IMG/VR virus record: IMGVR_UViG_3300009008_000010
Coordinates: 1-64,000 of that record
DNA from: a virus
DNA length: 64,000 bases
Direction: 5' to 3' (one strand)
The number at the start of each line of letters is the position of its first letter. The stretch's first letter is position 1. The translations under genes were made by a program, and so were the position numbers. Positions 33,457-41,357 of the stretch are shown here, in pieces. The notes under the pieces are model-generated. The model saw nothing but the letters and a program-made list of their open reading frames with translations. It ran no database searches and was not told where the DNA came from.

Positions 33457-34844
33457 AACACGAAATTTGTGGCGTTGAGCATCTTCACAGGCACACCCAT
33501 TTCAGTCTCCTAGACGGGTATGCGCATCCTGAAGAATATGCAGCCTATTCTAAATTGGTGAATCAACAATTCTTGTGCATTTCGGATCACGGGCAGATGG
33601 GGGCAATCCCTCGTCAAATAGCCACCTGTGAGAAAAACAGCGTGCATCCGATATTTGCGTGTGAACTGTATGTAAACCCCCTACAGCCAGCTTGTCGAAA
33701 TAACGATGAATATAAAAAATTCATGGATGACCTGGATGAAGAACAAAAGCGTATTCTTAAAAAGAGCTTCCATCTATTAGCCATAGCTCATAGCGATGAA
33801 GGTTATAAAAATCTCGTTAATCTGAGTTCATGGGCGTGGGTTAATGGTAAGGGCGGTCGCCCCAGAAGGCCCCGTGTGAACCATGAACAGCTTCTTAAAT
33901 ATAAAGAAGGTATCACGTTTAGCTCGGCCTGCTACAACAGTGAAATAGCTCAGGCTTTTGATGGTTTCTATGGTGGAAATGAGAATCGTGAAGCCGGTTT
34001 CGAGATGCTTGAAAAATATCTGGCGATGTTTGGAGAGCATTTTTTCTTAGAACTCATGCTTCTTGATTTTAAATCTCAAAAGCCTTATGATAAGTTCCTA
34101 GTTGAAGCTCATGCTAAATATGGCACTCCCGTAGTTCTTACAAATGATTGCCATTATTGCTTTCAAGATGATTCTAAAATGCAAAGATACTCCTTGATGA
34201 TCCAGACTGGAAAAACAATCAAGGAGATTACAGAGGTTCTGTCTCAAAACCCAGATGCGGATATGTTTGAACTTCAAGACACAAACCTCTGGATGAAGTC
34301 TGAAGATGAAATTAACGCTATGTGGGAAGCTAATTATATGGATACTGTCCCATATGAGATTTTTAAAGAAGCTAAAAGGAATAGTGTTAGAATATGCGAA
34401 AACGCTAAGGGAGTAGAACTGGATCGTAGTATGAAGTTGCCGGATTATCCTGATGCTGATGCTAAATTCAAAGAAGCTATAGGAATAGGCTTTAAAGAAA
34501 GAGGGCTTCCTCCCAACAGAACATACCTTGGTAGAATCAAAGAAGAATACGCATTGATTTGCAGGAAAGGCTTTTCTAGTTATTTCTTAATTCAAAAAGA
34601 AATGGTTGATGAAGCTAGAAGAATTTGTCCTGAAATCTTAGGTTGGGGCAACGGCTGTGAAGCCGTTGGACCGGGGCGCGGTAGTGCGGTTGGTGCTTTG
34701 GTTTGTTATTGTTTAGGAATTACAGACGTAGATCCTATAAAACATGACCTGCTGTTTTCTCGTTTCTTAAGTGAATCTAGGGGCGGTAAGCAGATGAAAC
34801 TTAGATTTGTGAATGTAGATCCAATTTTAGAAGGAGCGGCTTGA
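33453..34844 (+). CDS. dnaE: DNA polymerase III alpha (DnaE), N-terminal part
   Basis: A 463-residue N-terminal part of a family C polymerase. The PHP domain starts VEHLHRHTHFSLLDG (residues 8-22), with CISDHGQMGA and LTNDCHYC further on. The beginning of the palm is present: FSSYFLIQKEMVDEA and the nucleotide-binding loop GPGRGSAVGALVCYCLGI (about 406-424), then DPIKHDLLFSRFLSE. The protein stops just before the catalytic-Asp motif, ending NVDPILEGAA. The rest of the enzyme is at 44431. No intein-like sequence is seen at the end. The stop overlaps the AAA+ start (TGATG). The catalytic part is in a separate gene about 9.6 kb away. Confidence 0.9.
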   Translation: MKHEICGVEHLHRHTHFSLLDGYAHPEEYAAYSKLVNQQFLCISDHGQMGAIPRQIATCEKNSVHPIFACELYVNPLQPACRNNDEYKKFMDDLDEEQKRILKKSFHLLAIAHSDEGYKNLVNLSSWAWVNGKGGRPRRPRVNHEQLLKYKEGITFSSACYNSEIAQAFDGFYGGNENREAGFEMLEKYLAMFGEHFFLELMLLDFKSQKPYDKFLVEAHAKYGTPVVLTNDCHYCFQDDSKMQRYSLMIQTGKTIKEITEVLSQNPDADMFELQDTNLWMKSEDEINAMWEANYMDTVPYEIFKEAKRNSVRICENAKGVELDRSMKLPDYPDADAKFKEAIGIGFKERGLPPNRTYLGRIKEEYALICRKGFSSYFLIQKEMVDEARRICPEILGWGNGCEAVGPGRGSAVGALVCYCLGITDVDPIKHDLLFSRFLSESRGGKQMKLRFVNVDPILEGAA

Positions 34845-35902
34845 TGGCCAGTAATGAAGACAAGGAATTGTTGGGAATTTTAAAAACCATGAATGATGGG
34901 TTTGATCAACATATGAACTCGAAACCTCAAGCATGTGGAGAAGCGGTGGCAGAGGAACCACGAGCTAACGACATATTTTCGGGTGCTTTGGTTCAATGGA
35001 CTACAGGCGACGGAAAGGTTTATTTTCCTGCGGGAGAAACCACCCAAAATCTTACTCCAGGTGTTTATGAGATTGGACATTGTGAAAGAGGGATTTATTT
35101 TCAGAGAATACCTGTTAAGACCGAAGGTTTAATTCATTTTCCTCAAACTAATATGGAGAAAGTGGTCGAGGAGATACAAACTTTTTGGTCGAAGGAAGAT
35201 AAGTTTCGTGAGTATGAATTGACATACAAACGAGGCATTATTCTCTGGGGGCCTCCTGGTAGTGGTAAAAGCTGCACGGTTCAGTTGATTATCAAAGATG
35301 TAATTGATCGTGGCGGTGTGGTGATTAAATTCACCCAACCAGCTTTGTTTATGCAGGGCATGAGGGATTTGAGAGAAATACAAACGGACTCCCCTGTGGT
35401 TGTTCTAATGGAAGATATTGATTCTATTTTAGAACATTATAGCGAGAGTATGGTTCTTAATATTTTAGATGGCGTTGATGAAGTAGATAAGGCTGTGTTC
35501 TTGGCGACTACCAATTATCCAGAAAGATTAGGAGCCAGGATTATTAATCGTCCTAGCCGTTTTGATAAGCGATTCAAGATAGGCCATCCCAACAAAGAGT
35601 CTCGACGCCTCTATTTTGAACACATAATTGGTGGTAAAAATAAGACTACAGTTCAAGAGTTTCAAGAGAGGTTTGGTGTTGATCTTGATCAATGGGTGGA
35701 TGATACCAAAGGTTTTTCTATTGCTCACTTGAAAGAATTGTTTGTTGCGGTTTGTATTTTGGGGGATAATTATAGTGATGCTATCGAAACTCTTGAAACC
35801 ATGAGAGAGCAGGTTATGGCTGAGAAGGAATTCGATTCACCCCATATGGGATTCGAGCAAAAAGCCTGCACGAAGAAAACAAGATACAATGAGTTTGAAT
35901 GA
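34841..35902 (+). CDS. AAA+ ATPase
   Basis: A 353-residue AAA+ protein. Walker A is GPPGSGKS (about 136-143), Walker B is VVVLMEDIDS, sensor 1 is LATTNYP, and an arginine-finger region is NRPSRFDKRF. The first 90 residues are not AAA-like and may bind a substrate. It resembles FtsH/Bcs1/p97-class unfoldase ATPases rather than clamp loaders. It begins inside the end of the polymerase gene, so it may be co-translated with it. Possible roles are replication-complex remodelling or a partner for the ClpP-like protease. Confidence 0.88.
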   Translation: MMASNEDKELLGILKTMNDGFDQHMNSKPQACGEAVAEEPRANDIFSGALVQWTTGDGKVYFPAGETTQNLTPGVYEIGHCERGIYFQRIPVKTEGLIHFPQTNMEKVVEEIQTFWSKEDKFREYELTYKRGIILWGPPGSGKSCTVQLIIKDVIDRGGVVIKFTQPALFMQGMRDLREIQTDSPVVVLMEDIDSILEHYSESMVLNILDGVDEVDKAVFLATTNYPERLGARIINRPSRFDKRFKIGHPNKESRRLYFEHIIGGKNKTTVQEFQERFGVDLDQWVDDTKGFSIAHLKELFVAVCILGDNYSDAIETLETMREQVMAEKEFDSPHMGFEQKACTKKTRYNEFE

Positions 35903-36503
35903 AGTTTGGCACAAAGTATCTGTAATAACGCCCACCTGGAAGCGTCATAGGTTTTTACTAAACCTTACTCAAAATATGTTGGCCCAGGTGGGCGTTGAGT
36001 TTGAACACATCATTGTCTCAGATGGTTATGATGATGTTGCTAGGAGTGTCTGTGAATCTTATGGTTCAAAAGCCACCTACCCAGTTACATATGATGAAAT
36101 AGAGCATAAGGGTCACTATGGCGATTATGCTCGCACCAGAGGGTTAGAATTAGCCAAGGGTGAATATGTAATTTTCTTTGACGATGATAATGCCTATTTT
36201 CCACATGCTGTTACGACCTTATACGCAGCAGCGTGTAATCACGATATTGGAATAGCTCTTATTGAGCATTGGGATTTTCAAAGTCCCAACAAGCAGATCA
36301 TAGGCAGTCAGATTGCATACGGCCAAATTGATACCGCTTGTTATTGTGTTCGCAAAAGCCGTGCAGTTCCTTGGACGGGATTTACAGAAAATGGTGTTGG
36401 CACGGATTATCATTGGATTGAGCTAGTAAGCACTGGAGCCAATGTAAATCTTGTCCCAATAGTAATTGCCAGCCATCTTATTGAGAAACAACACCCTGTC
36501 TAA
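35889..36503 (+). CDS. Family 2 glycosyltransferase
   Basis: A 204-residue GT-A fold enzyme. It shows VSVITPTWKRHRFL at the start, IIVSDGYDD, ARTRGLELAKGEYVIFFDDDNAY (the DxD metal-binding motif) and a later acidic GTDYHWIEL. This is a compact GT2 that transfers a sugar from a nucleotide donor; acceptor unknown. It overlaps the AAA+ gene by 14 bases. Confidence 0.88.
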   Translation: MSLNEVWHKVSVITPTWKRHRFLLNLTQNMLAQVGVEFEHIIVSDGYDDVARSVCESYGSKATYPVTYDEIEHKGHYGDYARTRGLELAKGEYVIFFDDDNAYFPHAVTTLYAAACNHDIGIALIEHWDFQSPNKQIIGSQIAYGQIDTACYCVRKSRAVPWTGFTENGVGTDYHWIELVSTGANVNLVPIVIASHLIEKQHPV

Positions 36504-36514
36504 TAAATACCAGT

Positions 36515-37195
36515 ATGAAAGTGAAGGACTACATATTGGTTGGCACAATGGTTGCCATTATCTTGGGTGCTGTTCTGTGGAGAGATTTTCGCAATCACTT
36601 TCCACATAAAGAGGAAAATCTTCTTTCTGATTTTCCTGTCTTAAAGCAACCTGATGGTATAAGCTGTGGGCCTACGTCTGCGGCTATGGCTCTTAATTAT
36701 TTGGGGCGAGAGGCAACAATAGAGGGTTTGAAGAGCAAGGCTAAAACCACTTGGTATAAATCGGGAGACACAGAGATAGGGATGACTGCCCCAGATGTTT
36801 TGGCGAAAGCTATTCCAGGTAAGTTGAAAACCGGCAGTTTAGATGAAATAAAATATCACATTGATCAAAACAAACCTGTAATTGTTTTACTTCGCAGTGG
36901 TCAAACAACGTGGCATTATGTTGTGGTGATTGGATATACTGAAGATAATATCACAATGGCCGACCCAGCAGGATATATTCACTCTAAAGAAAATGATATG
37001 TTTTTAAGTGCTTGGAATTTCTCTACAGATATGTCTGGAAATGAAGTCGCTGAATCTTGTCCTATGTGTGGCGGTGATGGGGAAATAGGAATAGCTGCTT
37101 GTGAAGTGTGCAATGAAGGCCGAGTTGATCTTATTCTTATGGCTTTTATTTTAACCGAAATCAAGCCTTACACCATGATTATTGTTTCAATTTAA
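36515..37195 (+). CDS. Membrane-anchored C39-like cysteine peptidase with DnaJ-type zinc motif
   Basis: A 226-residue protein. One N-terminal membrane helix (YILVGTMVAIILGAVLW) is followed by a C39-like domain: QPDGISCGPTSAAMALNYLG (catalytic Cys), TTWHYVVVIGY (His) and MADPAGY (Asp). After that comes CPMCGGDGEIGIAACEVC, two CxxC(G)xG units as in DnaJ zinc domains, and a short hydrophobic end. C39 enzymes cut leader peptides or isopeptides; here it would act at the membrane. The combination with a DnaJ-like zinc element is unusual. Confidence 0.8.
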   Translation: MKVKDYILVGTMVAIILGAVLWRDFRNHFPHKEENLLSDFPVLKQPDGISCGPTSAAMALNYLGREATIEGLKSKAKTTWYKSGDTEIGMTAPDVLAKAIPGKLKTGSLDEIKYHIDQNKPVIVLLRSGQTTWHYVVVIGYTEDNITMADPAGYIHSKENDMFLSAWNFSTDMSGNEVAESCPMCGGDGEIGIAACEVCNEGRVDLILMAFILTEIKPYTMIIVSI

Positions 37196-37595
37196 CGCTT
37201 CTGACATTTTCGTTGTTTTGCAACAATTCAAGTAGTGTTGATCTGTTTTTGCGCGTAGACATTTTGACTTCATAAATTCCGCCTTGCTTGTGTTCAACAG
37301 ACACAATTTGCCCTCCGCTATTTTCTATCGTTGTTGGAATTGCTTGAGGATCGACAACATCTACAACAACTGTAATTTGTTCAACTGACATTGTGTTGTA
37401 GGTCATTATTCCGACACCGCCCAAGCATACAGCCAGAAGCATGATGCCTATATTAAGAGGAAAGCGCGATCTCTTTCTCTTGATGACAATTCTTCCCATG
37501 TCAACAACCCCCATGTCAGGGTATTCTTCGCCTTCGTCTCTTGCAGATTGCAAATTTCCCGGCAAATCTCTGAGTGGCATTGGTTTTTTATTCAT
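37179..37595 (-). CDS. Single-pass membrane protein
   Basis: A 138-residue protein with a basic patch (VIKRKRSRFP), one membrane helix (IGIMLLAVCLGGVGIMTY) and a C-terminal extracytoplasmic domain with an alpha/beta pattern (QIVSVEHKQGGIYEVKMS). Not recognised. It is convergent with the C39-like gene (17-base overlap). Confidence 0.65.
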   Translation of the reverse strand: MNKKPMPLRDLPGNLQSARDEGEEYPDMGVVDMGRIVIKRKRSRFPLNIGIMLLAVCLGGVGIMTYNTMSVEQITVVVDVVDPQAIPTTIENSGGQIVSVEHKQGGIYEVKMSTRKNRSTLLELLQNNENVRSVKLKQ

Positions 37596-37620
37596 TTTAT
37601 CTCCGTTTCAATCCTTTAAG

Positions 37621-38397
37621 TTATATATCATTCTCACAATGGTTTAATTTTTGGAAAGCCTCTAGTATCGGCTTTGGATTTAGTTGCTCGTTTACGCGCA
37701 CGGGAATTATTTTGGAGAATGGAGGTATTCTTGAGTTTGGGCTGACATCGCCAAATAAGCCGATGCTGTCTGTGCCAAGTGAATTTGCAATGTGTAAAGG
37801 AGCAGAGTCTACGCCTAAGAACATATTAGCAGCATTTATGATGGACATTAATTGTCGCAATGTGGTTTGGTCCCTCAAATCTAAATCTTGATTATCTAGC
37901 GGGGGTATATCGTGACCCTTGTTGCCAACAATAACTAATTTATATCCCGCCCCTTTAATTATTTGCAGAATAGGCTGCCATTCATCTTTAGGCCAAGATT
38001 GTTTTTTTCTGGGTATTTTAGGGGGTCTTTTGCCCGTGTCTACTACCACCCATTTTTCATCAGGATGAAGTATTGAAAACCCATACTTTTTCTCTTTCGA
38101 TGATAAAAAAATTCGAGGCGTTAGTTCAAGTTCTGGAAGATGGAGACGAAATTTTATTAAATATGACCGTATTGCTAGACCCTTTGATGCTTCATAAGCA
38201 TCTGTGAGGTTGAACGTTCTGCTGTTTGAGGGTTTTTCTTCTCGGAAGCCAGTTACAAGTGGGTGGTTTTTAAATATTTCAGGGTATCTGGTGGAAATGA
38301 ATATTTGGTCATATCCTATTGCACCCAATGCTCTTATTGTGGGTTCTGCAAACAGCACATCTCCAATTGCCACTCTTCTGATAATAAATGCTTTCAT
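37621..38397 (-). CDS. Family 9 glycosyltransferase (heptosyltransferase-like)
   Basis: A 258-residue GT-B enzyme of family 9, related to ADP-heptose:LPS heptosyltransferases. The start RRVAIGDVLFAEPTIRAL is the family hallmark (usual form R-x-D-A-x-G-D-x-x), followed later by GVDSAPLHIANSLGT and SIGLFG, the nucleotide-sugar site. It is shorter than the usual enzyme of about 350 residues, mainly in the middle. Paired with the HldE-like gene at 21321, it could add heptose to host or phage glycan. It overlaps the next gene by 4 bases. Confidence 0.85.
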   Translation of the reverse strand: MKAFIIRRVAIGDVLFAEPTIRALGAIGYDQIFISTRYPEIFKNHPLVTGFREEKPSNSRTFNLTDAYEASKGLAIRSYLIKFRLHLPELELTPRIFLSSKEKKYGFSILHPDEKWVVVDTGKRPPKIPRKKQSWPKDEWQPILQIIKGAGYKLVIVGNKGHDIPPLDNQDLDLRDQTTLRQLMSIINAANMFLGVDSAPLHIANSLGTDSIGLFGDVSPNSRIPPFSKIIPVRVNEQLNPKPILEAFQKLNHCENDI

Positions 38398-39284
38398 AAT
38401 TCACTTATAAAAGTTCTAACCTCAGCAACAAAATCTTCCACTGTTGGGAGATTGATCTGTTTTAGAAACTCATGTCCTTCTTCTGCTCGATTAAATAAAA
38501 GGCGAGCGTCCTCAAACTTATCATAAAAAAGAGGATAGTCCGGTGTTAGGTATTCTTCTATTGACGGGTGCCGATTGACGACCAAAGGTGTATTTCTTAG
38601 AATGCATTCTACAATTATATTACTAGCACCGCAATCTATGAATTCAGCAAAAACACAACTGGATGACAACCACCTGTTTAATCTATCATTGCTGATTCTC
38701 TTTTTTATAACCACGTCATTGTCTAGTATAGGTCTTCTTAATTGAGTTCTGATTTTTGGGGGTTTTATTTTTACCTTGTTGTAGCCTTCAATGGGCGGTA
38801 GTTGATCTAATGCCAGGGAGTTTTTCAAAAAGAAGCCATATTGAAGTATTCTTTTTTGATTGTGAAATCTATCAATTGAAAACCTCCTCTCGACTGGTGG
38901 CATGGTGAATTTTAGTATTTTGTAAGGACAATCTACATGATTTGCAAAAGTTTGAGAAGATAGATAGGATTCAGCCACATACTTCGATAGGAAAATTACA
39001 CCTTTAAGGTTCTTTCGAGATCGATGCCAACACCTGGATTTTATCAGTTGTTTTCGATAAGACTTATGATTAGGGATGTGAAATACGCCCACCCAAGGAC
39101 GCCAAATAGGCTCATGTGTGTTTTTTCTTAAAAAAAAATCTGGAAAGTCCTTTAGGATTATGCTGTCTTTGGCTGTTTTAGAACTATACTCGGCCAGTCG
39201 TTTGACCAAATATGGCCATCCCGCAATGTGTTGCGTTGCATTTTCAGATCCTATTGGGCTGGTATTACCAAGATAATATTCCAT
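38394..39284 (-). CDS. Glycosyltransferase-like protein
   Basis: A 296-residue protein of glycosyltransferase GT-B appearance. The C-terminal segment CVFAEFIDCGASNIIVECILRNTPLVVN matches the donor-binding region of GT4-like enzymes (E-x7-E pattern with a proline). The N-terminal part is not distinctive. It forms an operon with the family 9 enzyme, whose start overlaps its stop. Confidence 0.7.
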   Translation of the reverse strand: MEYYLGNTSPIGSENATQHIAGWPYLVKRLAEYSSKTAKDSIILKDFPDFFLRKNTHEPIWRPWVGVFHIPNHKSYRKQLIKSRCWHRSRKNLKGVIFLSKYVAESYLSSQTFANHVDCPYKILKFTMPPVERRFSIDRFHNQKRILQYGFFLKNSLALDQLPPIEGYNKVKIKPPKIRTQLRRPILDNDVVIKKRISNDRLNRWLSSSCVFAEFIDCGASNIIVECILRNTPLVVNRHPSIEEYLTPDYPLFYDKFEDARLLFNRAEEGHEFLKQINLPTVEDFVAEVRTFISEL

Positions 39285-39320
39285 AGCATTATTTAGTATA
39301 TAGTATTAAAGGAGTTACCA

Positions 39321-40253
39321 ATGGGGAAGAAACACATATTTGTAATAAGCGTTATTTGCCTTTTCATTTTATTTTTTTGGAATAGTGGTGGAGCATCTGT
39401 TGATGTGCAGATTTGCCCTATTTCGGATTATGTGGCCAAAGTCCAGTGTATTCAGGAAGATTCGCCTTTTTCCATACGTCTTTTGGTTCTCAAGCATTGT
39501 TTAGAAAGCATGGCTGATGGGGATGCTAAATTAGCCATACAAGCAGCGAACGTAGCTAAATCGAGAGGATTGAGAATTAGGGATATTGGTAATCACTATG
39601 TTGATAAAAATGGGGAAATCCAAAGGGCCAGTTATGCCAATGAAATAGTCTGGGGTCAGACGCAATATTTAGACATTGATCAGTTTAAAGCGTTTGTTAA
39701 ACAACAAATGGTTGTAGGTGCTGAACCCGGTGACACTTTGGTTTTGTTTACTATTGGACATGGTAGTAAATCGGGGTATTTAGATACGCTGGGACAGAGA
39801 CCAGAAGTTATGAAGGCTTTAGCTGAAGCAGCAGAAGAGACGGAACAAGAGACGATGTGGTGGCAATTAAGTTGTTATGCTGCTGCGTCGTTGCCTGCCA
39901 TTTCCACTTTGAATGAAAACCAGCAAGATTTATTTAGCATCTGTGCTAGTTCGCCTGCTAACAGAGAGAGTCCAGCTTATGTGGAAGGCGAACACATGGA
40001 GAAGGTTTTCACTGCTATGGCAGATAGAAGCCCTGAGATTGACCCAGACCAGGATGATATGGTGGTAGCAATCGAGTTGGGTGGTTTTTTAGAAAAGAAC
40101 GCAGAGCGAGGTCGTGGCCGTTTAGTTTTTGCCAGAAGCGACCGAGAGGTTATCTTTGGTTTAAATTTTGCTCAACGCATACCTATTATCGACAGGAATA
40201 GCCCACAGAGAGAATATCCAAGAGATTATATCCCAATGCCAGAAGGAGGATAA
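39321..40253 (+). CDS. Caspase/legumain-like (clan CD) cysteine peptidase, secreted or anchored
   Basis: A 310-residue protein with an N-terminal hydrophobic segment (IFVISVICLFILFFWNSG). The catalytic pair looks like His in LFTIGHGSKSGYL and Cys in WWQLSCYAAASLP, the spacing and context of clan CD peptidases such as C13 and C14. A preceding strand GDTLVLFTIGHG is typical. A tail with a helix-rich stretch follows (AEETEQETMWW lies before the Cys). Such enzymes cleave after Asn, Asp or basic residues and are uncommon in phages. It probably acts in the periplasm. Confidence 0.7.
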   Translation: MGKKHIFVISVICLFILFFWNSGGASVDVQICPISDYVAKVQCIQEDSPFSIRLLVLKHCLESMADGDAKLAIQAANVAKSRGLRIRDIGNHYVDKNGEIQRASYANEIVWGQTQYLDIDQFKAFVKQQMVVGAEPGDTLVLFTIGHGSKSGYLDTLGQRPEVMKALAEAAEETEQETMWWQLSCYAAASLPAISTLNENQQDLFSICASSPANRESPAYVEGEHMEKVFTAMADRSPEIDPDQDDMVVAIELGGFLEKNAERGRGRLVFARSDREVIFGLNFAQRIPIIDRNSPQREYPRDYIPMPEGG

Positions 40254-40254
40254 T

Positions 40255-40407
40255 ATGGCTAGATTGATTAAATCAAGTAAGGTTAAAAAGTTGAATTGGC
40301 CTGCACACACGGGCCACAGTGAGCACAAACGAGAAAAGTTTGACAGACATGGAAGGAAATGGTGTAGGGTTTGCAAGAAATACACTAATGAGTGCAAGCA
40401 CAAATAA
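40255..40407 (+). CDS. Small Cys/His basic protein
   Basis: A 50-residue protein (MARLIKSSKVKKLNWP... to ...CRVCKKYTNECKHK), basic with one CxxC pair, likely to bind metal or nucleic acid. AGGAGG lies 6 bases before the ATG at 40255. Its stop is followed by a terminator-like inverted repeat. Confidence 0.6.
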   Translation: MARLIKSSKVKKLNWPAHTGHSEHKREKFDRHGRKWCRVCKKYTNECKHK

Positions 40408-40445
40408 AAAAACCCATCGTGAGGCGTTGGGCTTCACGATGGGTT
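40405..40445 (-). terminator. Terminator of the tmRNA/HNH unit
   Basis: AACCCATCGTGA (40411-40422) and TCACGATGGGTT (40434-40445) form a perfect 12-bp stem. On the minus strand it is followed by a T run. The HNH stop codon lies in the stem. Confidence 0.8.
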
Positions 40446-40946
40446 AAAATTAACTACAGCTTCACAGAAATCCTTCAATTCTTGATCGTCCCATGTGTTT
40501 TTTGCATATTGGGCCATAAGCGATACAAATTGAATGTTGTCTTTCGTATATGGTTTAGATGAATCTATACGATCAAGGCTGGCTCTGTCAGGTGTTCTCG
40601 GTAAAGATTCCCTTGTGTTTTTTGGAGTTTTTAATTTCCAACCAGTGTAGGGACATTTGCCGTTTTGTTTTTCCCATTGTTTTTTTAAATCTTCTACTGT
40701 GATGAAAAACGGTTTTCTTTTGCAGTTGCGTAAGATTTTCATAAAAAAACGAAATGGAGAAAGATCGTCTGCCTTATTATCGGGGATAAGATTTTCAGGA
40801 TTGGCAGGCAGGTGTGTGTGGTTGTCTTTTCCCACACATTGAAGTGAGCAGTAATTTCTTCTTCCTAATTTTTTGCTTCGATTGACTTCTGCTTTTCTTC
40901 TTTTGAATTCTTTTCCGCAAGTTTCACAAGTTAGTTGTATGTACAT
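40434..40946 (-). CDS. HNH homing endonuclease-like protein downstream of tmRNA
   Basis: A 170-residue protein. The N-terminal zinc element is CETCGKEFKRRKAEVNRS...CSLQC. The C-terminal region has the free-standing HNH pattern: KCPYTGWKL, RASLDRIDSSKPYTKDNIQFVS and KNTWDDQELKDFCEAVV. Its C-terminal HNH half is related to the gene at 56578 (LDRIDSSK-x-Y-x-x-x-N-x-Q). I chose the ATG at 40946; its GGAGG ribosome site lies inside the tmRNA terminator hairpin, so translation may depend on readthrough or on unfolding of that hairpin. An alternative ATG is at 40961. Confidence 0.75.
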   Translation of the reverse strand: MYIQLTCETCGKEFKRRKAEVNRSKKLGRRNYCSLQCVGKDNHTHLPANPENLIPDNKADDLSPFRFFMKILRNCKRKPFFITVEDLKKQWEKQNGKCPYTGWKLKTPKNTRESLPRTPDRASLDRIDSSKPYTKDNIQFVSLMAQYAKNTWDDQELKDFCEAVVNFNPS

Positions 40947-40985
40947 AAAAAACGCCTCCATGCCATTTATATAGTATGGAGGCGT
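40947..40985 (-). terminator. Terminator after the tmRNA
   Basis: ACGCCTCCAT (minus strand, 40985-40976) pairs with ATGGAGGCGT (40961-40952) in a perfect 10-bp stem with a 14-base loop, followed by T residues. The left arm repeats the last bases of the tmRNA (CGCCTCCA), and the right arm carries the ribosome site of the HNH gene. Confidence 0.8.
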
Positions 40986-40996
40986 CAGTTTTGAAG

Positions 40997-41349
40997 TGGA
41001 GGCGGTGGGCTATGCTCCCACGTCCAGTCTATCTATCCCCAAAGCGTCTACGTGTGTAGTTTATTGCTTGTGTCTCGCTTCATGGTGTTGCAACAAACAA
41101 AAGCGCCAATCAGCCAGCAACATCTTGTCTTACTTAGGTCGTCGTTGCAGGAACCTAAGAGTGGCCAACTTTTGCGACTAGACTTCAGACCCCGTTAGCT
41201 AAGGGTTCTTTGTCCAGGGCTACTGTTACGCAGCCAGTTGAAGTGGTCTTTCGACAACTAAATTATTGATCAAGTTTTTACGTGGCCCCTTGATCAACCA
41301 CGACACGCGACTTTGGCTCAACGATACCTGTCGAACCTAATTCGCCCCC
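40997..41349 (-). ncRNA. ssrA: Transfer-messenger RNA (tmRNA)
   Basis: The minus strand from 41349 reads GGGGGCGAATTAGGTTCGAC, the conserved tmRNA 5' end; GGGGGCG pairs with CGCCTCC near 41004-40998 to form a 7-bp acceptor stem with one G-T pair, and A is the discriminator. The CCA end is not encoded. After TTAGTT the resume codon appears to be GTC (41255-41253), giving the tag VERPLQLAA and a TAA at 41228-41226; the LAA end is the classical degradation signal. Predicted length is about 353 bases, near the bacterial norm. The T-arm stem (GTGGG/CCCAC) is kept, but its loop reads AGCATAG instead of the usual TTCAANT type. It tags proteins on stalled ribosomes for destruction. It lies 9 bases after a lipoprotein gene and in front of an HNH gene, so it is probably cut from a longer transcript. 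Confidence 0.92.
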
Positions 41350-41357
41350 GAAGTATC

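Noticed and set aside
33453-34844. Split intein joining the two DnaE parts
   Set aside because: The N-terminal part ends NVDPILEGAA and the C-terminal part starts with a normal Met; neither shows intein block A or the block F/G residues. The split position also differs from the cyanobacterial DnaE intein site.
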